This document shows, one piece after another, positions 56,753 through 64,000 of a stretch of DNA of 64,000 bases. Location of the stretch: contig OY756972.1 of NCBI GenBank assembly GCA_963580455.1, positions 10,493,001 to 10,557,000 of the forward strand, written 5' to 3'. The DNA is from Euonymus europaeus. Lineage: Eukaryota > Streptophyta > Magnoliopsida > Celastrales > Celastraceae. The notes beneath the pieces are model-generated. The model was not told the origin of the DNA. It was given only the letters and a program-made list of their open reading frames with translations, and ran no database searches. Positions within the stretch are counted from its first letter, which is position 1, and each line of letters begins with the position of its first letter. The position numbers were made by a program, and so were the translations under genes.

Positions 56753-58138
56753 TTGGGGGTCATGGGCCATGGCCCTGTAACACTTGATGGTGGCTAGGAG
56801 TCAGTGCGACTGGACTGGGGCGGGGTGTTACAGTTGGTTTAGGCTAGGTTTCAAATTTGGAGAAGTTGGAGGATTTTGGGGAAAATCCAAGAGAGAGAAG
56901 GTAAGTTCTCTTGATTAGTATTTTGATTTCATGTTATTATTTTATATTAGTGTTGTTAATACGATATGGTGGGTTCGAAATGCTTGAATCGATAGGTGGG
57001 TGAAAGAGGGCTAAACCCTAACTTTGGGAATTTGCTTTAGTAAGTGATAGCTTGGATTCGAGGTAGGGGAATTCTAGCCCAATCTTTTCATATCGTTCTT
57101 TATTATTCAAAAATGCGGTCGTTCTTTCTCATTGGTCACCATGTTTGTGTTTCTCCTTAATTCCCATAGGTTGATTGAATGTCATGTGGGAGGAAGGTTG
57201 GAGAACTCGGGCTAGGTTCCGACTGGATGAGACCCATATGAGGCAACGTACTGAGATCCCAAGGGTGTTAGTCCAAGGAACTAGAGTCAGTATGGACAAG
57301 ACTGAAATCTTCTAGTTGGTCATGTTCCTTTTTAAGTCAATAGTGGCAGTGTTCATTGATTTTGAGTTTAGGGGACGGATGCTGAGACATCATTCCGTAT
57401 GGACTCTCGGTTGGGAACATGATTGCAAATTGATGAGTATTTGTTGTGTTAGTTCATGGTCATGAGCATATTGCTGCAGTAACTTATCTCTTAAACTCAG
57501 CTATTAATTGGATTCTTTACCCCTACTGAGCCATTGTTCACCCTTCATTTCTTTCTTCCCACACAGGTGAGACTGGTACTGGTACCAATGTTGCGGATCT
57601 ATAGGAGGCGGATGACATGGTGCCACTTGGAGATATTAGGAATGGTTGGTGAAAGGATTAACATCCTTGCTTGTTGGGATTTATGAGTATGAATATAAGT
57701 ATGTATGTATGCTAAATACCTTTACGCTGGATCACACCTCATCGGTGTATTATGAGACGGTTAGGAGGGTGCCTTGTGATAGGACTCCTGAACCAATATG
57801 TGAACTTTTTATGCTAGAACTGCATGTTTGAATCATGTGGGATTTATGCTTATTTAAGTTTTGGGGATGCATGTTGTAGATGGCCTGAGGCCCTGCCTAG
57901 GTTTGTGGATGCATGTGACGTGATGGCCGGAGGCCTTATGTGATTATGTGATTATGTGCTACGCATTTCAGGTAGGCATCCTCCGATATACGGGGAGATG
58001 CTGTCGAATTTTTTTTAGAAATTGGCGAATCCTAGATGTGGGACTAGGATTGAATATCTTTGATAAGATGGAGGCTTACTGCCATATGGATATTGGGCTA
58101 GGGTGCAATAGTAGCATTACCCGGGTCGGAGCGTTACA

Positions 58139-58560
58139 CTACTTTTTTCATATGCACAGGTTCCGTCCATTTTGAGAAATAATCAATTGCAACCACAATG
58201 AAATGATGACCTTTTGATGATGCATAATGTCAATAGCCCATCCTTAGCAAGGTCATGGCTTTATTATAGGGTAGATTTTTATCGCAGGAACTCTCTAAAT
58301 GCTCCCATGCCTTTGACATTGCTTGCAACGAATGCATTTTGGTACTTGCTGGTGATCCTCACAAATTCCTTCATGAACTTGTGACATCACTTTTATGCTT
58401 TTCGTAAAGCCTAAACAACATAGCAATAGACCGTCCTTCCCTTTCTTATAGAGTTCTACTTTAATGAAGACATAATTATGAGCATTCACTTTGACATAAC
58501 TAGACATCTTGCAGCTTGGCAATTTGAGATAACTTGTTATAGGCTCTCTTTAGTTTTTAT
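58139..58560 (-). pseudogene. Tat-type integrase N-terminal region
   Basis: 58295-58522 (minus) reads YKKGKDGLLLCCLGFTKSIK then VMSQVHEGICEDHQQVPKCI and KQCQRHGSI, which matches the spacer and zinc-finger region of Tat-type integrases (L.CL...E...V..E.HEG.CG.H ... C..CQ.HG). Below it the core begins (I..VAIDYFSKW-like residues near 58190) and is cut at 58139 by the solo LTR. Confidence 0.7.
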
Positions 58561-58687
58561 TTGGGTTATCACTCATCGTGACTTCTGCAACCATACCATG
58601 AGAATGTTGCTTTACCATGATAATCCAATTTAATAGATCTTGAGACATTCTAAGGCCATATGCAATCTGAGCTAGTTCATTATCCTC

Positions 58688-59044
58688 TCAATTCTCATCC
58701 CTACGTAGATAGTTTAATGTAATCTCTTCAAAGTCTGATAAGAACTTAACAACGGTAGTGTAATATGGAGGCAATGCAAAACTCACACATTTATACTTAG
58801 CTACTAGTTGTTTCAACACTAATTGATAATCTCCATAAATTTGGACTTCTATAGCAAAAATTTCTCTCAAAATCTCCAGATCAATCAGTAGAGTTTCATA
58901 TTTCGTCTTATTATTGGTGCAATAAAAGTCTAAATTAAAGGAAAGCGTGGAATTGATACCTGATGGTATCTTTACTTTACCTTCGAATTTCAAAACCCAT
59001 GAAACTTCTTGTGTGAAACATATAAACTGGTCCTCATCATCCAA
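58688..59044 (-). pseudogene. Second RNase-H-like domain of the Tat element
   Basis: An open stretch of 118 codons. SFNLDFYCTNNKTKYETLLI then DLEILREIFAIEVQIYGDYQ and LVLKQLVAKYKCVSFALPPY match the archaeal-like RNase H carried by Tat/Ogre elements (...F.CTNN.AEYEAL..GL......V.I.GDS.LV..Q..G.Y...). The catalytic GDS is GDY here and the upstream DGA is lost, so it is inactive. Confidence 0.75.
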
Positions 59045-59099
59045 AAATTCTACTATTTAGTGATAATCCAAGAAGTCAACTAAAGCATGACCCTTGATG

Positions 59100-60000
59100 G
59101 CTTTCCATGGTCGACATACCAATCTCAATTCAATTAAAGCGAGAGACCATTTTCCTATCCTTCATGTCAAGATCAGCTTTGATAACATGTATTTTAATAG
59201 ATCTGTCTTAGATACAACAAATACTTTAGACCTTATCAAATAATGTCTCACTTTGTATATGCAAAATATTAAGGTAGGCATATATTTTCTATAATAAAGT
59301 ATTTGACCTCCGGATCTGTCAAAGCTCTACTTAGGGAGTAGATGGCCTGCTCTTGATTGCTTTGATTGTCCTTTTCTAGCTCCTTCTCCAACAAGGTCTT
59401 TTTCTCTATTTGATTTGACCATGATGTCATCTAGATATACTTAAAAAATTGGCCAATCATATCATGAAATATTGTATTCATTTCCCTTTGGTATGTTGCT
59501 CTTGCATTCTACAGACTGTAATCATAACATACTCAAAAGTGCTAAGACCTTGGGACATCTGAATGCCGTCTTGTTGGTATCCTCCTTTTAGTTTTTAATT
59601 ATACTTCAATCGATAGTCGCCTTGGTGTCTATTTGACTGGCTTGGAATCAAGGCATATAAAAAGCCAATGTTGAACTATATCACGGCTTAAACCTGACAT
59701 GTCATTATAATCCGAAGAAAAAGAGTCTCGATACTCATATAAGACCTTAGTGATTGGGACCTTAAGGTATTCATCGAGAAATTACTGATATAAGTTGGTC
59801 ATGACTCTTCTTAAGTCCCCAAATGGATCTCTTCTAAAGGATCCTTAACTTCAGTCTGTTGATCGTGAAATATGCATGGTGGTTTAGGATCTTCTATCGA
59901 CAATTCTTCATAAGTAACCTTCGTAAGTCCTTCATGAATTATCTCAACTCCATTATGTATTGATGTCTGAGAGTCTTTTAGACGATCAAGTGCAACCTAA
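59100..60000 (-). pseudogene. RT and RNase H remnants of the Tat element
   Basis: About 59450-59488 reads MNTIFHDMIGQF followed by a broken YVDD (YI.MT). About 59325-59355 reads QAIYSLSRALTDPEVKYFII, the RNase H entry. The frame is lost elsewhere. Confidence 0.6.
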
Positions 60001-60296
60001 ACTTCGACCTTTTTACTATCTATTGCTTTGTCTTATTTTTTGTTGGGTTGTACTCTTTCATGGGACTTCTTCAATTGTTGAGATGCTACTCAGATTATAG
60101 CGAATAATTGTTGATGGCCTGAGCTTTTGCTTGAATTTCTTTTTGATGAAATTGAATTCTTGTTTAGCTGTTGAGATAAATTTAGGACATTCTTCCTTGG
60201 TATGTCCAAAGAACTTAATTGGTCCTATGTCCTGGTTATAATAGATTGCTTTTATGTTGTTATAATCAGTATGGAATGGTCGATCATCAGGTCGTA

Positions 60297-60626
60297 CTAC
60301 TTCCACAACATTCTTATCCAAAAATAACAGGAACTAACATAGGGTGGACAACACACACTAGTTGGTGTGAATCCAATCCCTTCCAAGCAAAGCAAGATAA
60401 TTTGAATTGGAATTAACACAAAGAAAGTGGTTAAAGAAGTTTTACTTCTCACAATGAGTTGGACAGGTAGAACTCCTACGGCCTTAGTGATTTCGCATAT
60501 TAATCCAGCCATTGTGACCTCGGTCAGAACCAAGTCATCCTCTGAAACTCCAAGATTTCTTAGTAAAGAGACAAGAAAAATATTGATTGTGGAGCTATTA
60601 TCTATCAACAATTTGCTCATGAGCAT
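60297..60626 (-). pseudogene. Protease of the Tat element
   Basis: SKLLIDNSSTINIFLVSLLR then NLGVSEDDLVLTEVTMAGL and TKAVGVLPVQLIVRSKTSLT. This is the pattern of Tat/Ogre proteases (V.IDNGSSLN..P...L..LG......). DNSS replaces DNGSS at the active site. Confidence 0.65.
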
Positions 60627-60639
60627 GCCATTAATCTAA

Positions 60640-61366
60640 GCCTTAACATAGAGAGGTTTAATATGTTGTGTCATATGGTAAGAAGGCTAACAAAAACCAC
60701 CCTCTTTAGGTTGTCATGATCCAAGATATGAATGATAACTGCGCTTTGTCTGTCATCATCTCAATAAATCTCTTTCTTCACTTTAGACACTTGGTAACAA
60801 GAAATTAATATCACTGTGGACATGTTGCATGCAAACCAAACAAGTATTTATCCTATCATTAAAGTTTTGGTAGTAGGATTTACCTATGAAAAATCAGTCA
60901 TGGCTTTAGCCTTTGTTGCGATATGTACTGTCTTTTGCAAAGACCATGGATTTGATCTTTCTTCCTTCTGTTCATATGAAGTTGACCTCTTTTTGCATAA
61001 CTTTGTTTCTTTATACTTTTTCTTACTCATGCCACCATAAATGGTGGCCAACAACTGCCTCTATAGCCAACACTTATGAGTTGTAAGTAGCTATGGATAC
61101 TTTTTAGGTTGTACTTCGTGCCACTGATAAGCAAGAACCAAAGAAGGTTTGAAAAATTGTGGTTGATTTGAGAGACGTTTGGGACACTTTTCAGCTTTCT
61201 CTTGAAAGTCAAGGATCTCCCTTTTGATTAGACCTTTAGATATTTTGACCTGCCATTCCATCATTAACTGTAGCATCTTGTGTTGCTTAGCATCTACCAA
61301 GGTTCTCAAATCAGTGGTGACTGTGTTCGCCATGGACACTAGAAAAAATGGATCCTCTTCAATCAA
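60640..61366 (-). pseudogene. Gag-like region of the Tat element
   Basis: Open pieces at 61027-61366 (MIEEDPFFLVSMANTVTTDL ... MLQLMMEWQVKISKGLIKRE) lie upstream of the protease, where gag should be. No zinc knuckle is visible. The assignment rests on position. Confidence 0.45.
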
Positions 61367-61499
61367 TATGGTTTCTCTATCAAGGAATTTGATATTTCCT
61401 TTATTGATGGATTCCTATATCATATTATGCAACCCTCAACATGAAATAAAGGGTAAGACTAAAGATCATAGCACTTACAGTAGTCTTTTCCTTTGATCT

Positions 61500-62349
61500 C
61501 CTCTTTAGAAAAGATTTTATTATTAATGGGCGATAAAGTATATGTTGGACTATAGATTACTTTCGTTAGGGTGAATGTAAAGAGGAAAAATATGTAGCAA
61601 AGGGTTATGAATGATATTGTGTACCAAATGATAGGGCGAAAGAGGTTCACTTAGGGATATGAAGAGGTCGATCCAATTTGGGAAAAGTACTAGATGTTTG
61701 GTGATTTGTAGATGATTTCATTTGCTAATACTAAAGGGTAAGTCAATGGAAACCAATGGTATTGAATGGGAAACTCCTGGTAAGAAGTGTAAACATTGGG
61801 TGTCTATTTTGAATGTCAAATATAATGGTGAAAATTGAAAGAGGATGGGTGGTTGAGAACCAAAGATGAATAAGTTATAACCATGTGAGAATGAGTTGTA
61901 CATTCAGAAATTCATTCAGGAATCTGAAAATGATAATTATGGGTAGAAGGGAAGGGATTTTATATCCCTAGAAGTTAAATGGAGTTTATCGAGGTATTAG
62001 AGAGCATGCTAGCATAGACTAGTTGTCTTGTGAATAAATAGTAGCAAGGTGGAATTATTACTAACATTGAAGACTCAGGGAAGTCAAATGGATTCACTAG
62101 GAATCTTTCAGAGATTTGGTGGTACAATTAAAGGGGATTTGGGTGAAACAAAAACTTCACAGATGTTTTAGAACACCACAAGAAATAGTGACACGTCTTG
62201 GAGTAGCTAAAAAAGGCTAGGGTCCTTTATGGGGTTGCAAGTTGGTGCAAGTTTACCTAGGGTTGTAGGAGTTAGAAGAACCGTGTTATGAATTTGGACT
62301 ACATATATATGGAAGGGAACCAAGGTGAATGACCATATCATAGAGGAAA
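61500..62349. other. No gene seen; leader of the third extra-ORF copy at the right end
   Basis: No coding frame recognised. 62280-62349 resembles, in reverse, the sequence upstream of the extra ORF at 18510-18600. Confidence 0.5.
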
Positions 62350-62577
62350 ATGGCGAGTGGAGAAAATACCCAGGGTTGTTCAGTGAGAGTGCTAGAGGAG
62401 TTTGCTTCCAGTCATGGGATGCCTCCTCCACGTTATAAAACGGTGAGGGAACCTTCATGTGTTAGAACGACGGTCACTTTGCAAAACCTAGAAGTCGAGT
62501 TGGGTGCCTTGGGATGCGTTCTTAGAGCATGGACCACGTTTAATGGTGGGAAAAGAGATGTTAAGTCGAGCACATAA
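62350..62577 (+). pseudogene. Extra ORF with dsRBD-like domain, copy C (plus strand, truncated)
   Basis: ATG at 62350. CSVRVLEEFASSHGMPPPRY then KTVREPSCVRTTVTLQNLEV and ELGALGCVLRAWTTFNGGKR match copies A and B residue for residue over about 65 positions. The second helix, coiled coil and acidic tail are replaced: 62568-62626 is an inverted copy of part of the same gene (compare 8058-8118). The domain start, the MASG N-terminus and the upstream sequence are all conserved. Confidence 0.72.
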
Positions 62578-62639
62578 TGATCATTCCTCAACTTATGAAG
62601 CATAAGTCGAGCACACTCCTCCTTAAAATTATCTTGGAG

Positions 62640-62714
62640 AGGCCAATTTTAGAGAGAGAGGAAGAGAAAATTAGAGTGATAAAGTGAGGTTTTGAGAGAT
62701 TATTGAAGATTGGG
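62640..62714 (+). repeat. Fragment of the 55410-type LTR
   Basis: gagagagaggaagagaaaattagag...attattgaagatt matches 55810-55876 in the solo LTR. It is cut at 62714 by the next LTR. Confidence 0.7.
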
Positions 62715-64000
62715 TGTAACACCCCATCCCTTATAATCCCTTTTATTTTATTTTTTTACAACGGTCTATTGACGGAGTATTACCTATAAATCCCTTCTAC
62801 TACAAATAACATAAAATTCAACAGGAATATTTATTAAACCAAATCATTAGCAATCGTAACGATAAATCTCTTCAAGTGTCATAAATAACCTTACACCACC
62901 TCAATTAATAAATTCATCCAATACCTAAAATAATCCATTACCACATAACACACACTCATGAATTCCGTACGATAGGATTCTAATTTATTTTAAAACATAA
63001 TCAAGGAAGATGTCATTCCAGCTACCCAATTATTTGATAACACCTATTGTCCCTTCTTCACATGAGCACCAGTTTCAAGGATCTGCTACAACCCCATCAA
63101 CTAGTACATCCGCATAGTCTTCATATAGCTCACTACCTGTACCACAGAATACAATGAGCCAAAGCCCAGCAAGTAATACTCATGCATTTATGCCTCATGA
63201 TTTATGCAATTCAACTTCTATAATTAATTTTGACATTTCCTCAACAAAACATATTTTTCCGTAATTGGGCCCATGATCATAATATACCGCTAAAGGGCAA
63301 CCGGTTGGGATTTTTCCTCTTTTGTATCTCAAAGATACCCTTTCAATAATAACCTCAACCTTCAACATTTCCGTACACCCCCTCTGTAGCAGATATATTT
63401 GATCCATAAGAAAACATTTTCTCTTTCTTTCATCCTTCTGTCTCTTTAATTGTATGCATGCGATGAATAACATATAATTCAATATCAAATACTCACAACA
63501 ATATTTAATTTTGTAATTCCAAACAAGAACATTCAATATCATTAATTTCGCCTCACAGAAAACATATCATATCAACACTTTATCACAGTAATAATATTAC
63601 ATCACAATTATATCCACAACACAGTATTCTGCGGTAAAGTTGTAAGTATTACTTACCTTAGTATACTCTCGTAATTCGAACAACTATGGCTCAGCAAGTG
63701 TCCCTGAAATTCATCATAATATTCATCCCCATCAATATTTTATTTACTGATTAAATACCAATTTTTATTTTTTATTATTATTTTTAATTAATTAACCTAA
63801 GTGAATTAAAATCTGGTCAAACCCTAATTCATCCAAACAGGTCAAAGTCAACCGAGTTGACTGACCTGCAGGATCTCCCATGCGGGTCGCCAGACCCGGC
63901 GGTGCTGGAAACCGGGTCACCACCCAAACGGGGCAGTGGGACCCACTGGCGCCTGGGGTTTGTAGCCGGTGGTTCGGCAAGTCTGTGGGTGCCGCTCTAC
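62715..64000. repeat. Start of another LTR, running off the window
   Basis: It begins TGTAACACCCCATCCC and is related to the older LTR at 42167-42677 / 52411-53777. No coding frame. ORFs at 63195-63542 and 63792-63980 show no domains. Confidence 0.6.

Larger units (their letters stand above)
56059..56832. mobile_element. 774-bp palindromic micro-element with LTR-like ends and tRNA-like boxes
   Basis: The ends are TGTAACACC...GGTGTTACA. The 5-bp duplication gttgg lies at 56054-56058 and 56833-56837. It can be read as two terminal repeats, 56059-56184 (126 bp) and 56517-56832 (316 bp), around a 332-bp interior. Each terminal repeat is itself a near-perfect inverted repeat of about 60-nt arms, and the shorter looks like the longer with its centre deleted. 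The interior is also an inverted repeat (arms about 56185-56245 and 56456-56516). tRNA-like A and B boxes occur in the interior and in the longer repeat. No protein is encoded. Confidence 0.88.
55410..58138 (+). mobile_element. Solo LTR with perfect target duplication
   Basis: TGTGAAACCCCAATCC ... GGGTCGGAGCGTTACA with ctact on both sides (55405-55409 and 58139-58143). No internal region is present, so it formed by LTR-LTR recombination. Its first 200 bp match the U3 of the copy B LTR (17456 downwards). It contains the motif cccctactgagccattgttcaccc followed by cacacaggtgagactggtac, shared in reverse with 6072-6148. Subtracting the nested 56059-56832 unit and one target copy leaves about 1.95 kb. 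Confidence 0.92.
54547..61500 (-). mobile_element. Decayed Tat/Ogre-type Ty3/gypsy element, split by a solo LTR
   Basis: Minus-strand coding debris runs in the order gag-like (61366-60640), protease (60626-60297), RT/RNase H (about 60000-59200), a second RNase-H-like domain (59044-58688) and integrase (58560-58139 and 55404-54600). The dual RNase H arrangement and the sequence style fit the Tat/Ogre branch. Stops and shifts are frequent. The integrase is interrupted by the solo LTR 55410-58138 with target duplication ctact. Confidence 0.75.

Noticed and set aside
1..64000. CRISPR array or bacterial operon
   Set aside because: No regularly spaced short repeats, no cas-like genes, and the window is clearly plant nuclear DNA.

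Overview
This is plant nuclear DNA, most likely from a dicot. It is AT-rich and dominated by LTR retrotransposons nested inside one another. It contains one intact nuclear gene with ten exons and canonical GT/AG introns, whose product is a plastid-type protein, and one nuclear tRNA gene. There is no bacterial-style gene organisation. I cannot name the species from sequence alone.

Layout. (1) 1-4860: a 5'-truncated Ty3/gypsy element of Tekay/Del chromovirus type on the minus strand. It carries gag, protease, RT, RNase H, integrase and a chromodomain-like tail, and it is broken by several stop codons and a frameshift. (2) 4866-22145: an old Ty1/copia element on the plus strand, split by two later insertions. 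Both insertions are minus-strand, pol-less gypsy elements of one family (5529-14649 and 15910-21867). They keep gag and, where pol should be, carry an unrelated sense-strand ORF whose sequence resembles a double-stranded-RNA-binding domain followed by a coiled coil and an acidic tail. (3) 22328-23174: a perfect 384-bp tandem duplication next to a minus-strand tRNA-Arg(CCG) gene. (4) 23293-39553: the only intact host gene, CJD1-like (chloroplast J-like domain protein, 286 aa). Its eighth intron is 11.6 kb. That intron holds an RTE-type LINE remnant, gag debris, a very young copia element with identical 114-bp LTRs (31275-36247), and a small gag-only gypsy element (36347-38543) that itself contains a 768-bp hAT-like transposon. 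(5) 40030-40610: a copia pol relic. (6) 42678-52405: a 9.7-kb LTR element with 1.8-2.0-kb LTRs, a perfect target-site duplication and a non-coding interior. The interior includes a CACTA (En/Spm) relic, and the whole element is inserted in an older LTR. (7) 54547-61500: a decayed Tat/Ogre-type gypsy element on the minus strand, split by a solo LTR (55410-58138). The solo LTR in turn carries a 774-bp palindromic micro-element with LTR-like ends and tRNA-like pol III boxes. (8) 61500-64000: a third copy of the dsRBD-like ORF and the start of another LTR.

The two most interesting things here are the pol-less gypsy family with its extra dsRBD-like ORF (three copies in the window) and the palindromic TG...CA micro-element at 56059-56832. 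The nesting order can be read directly: target-site duplications match, and interrupted reading frames line up again across the insertions. All identifications come from reading motifs and comparing copies within the window. No database search was run.
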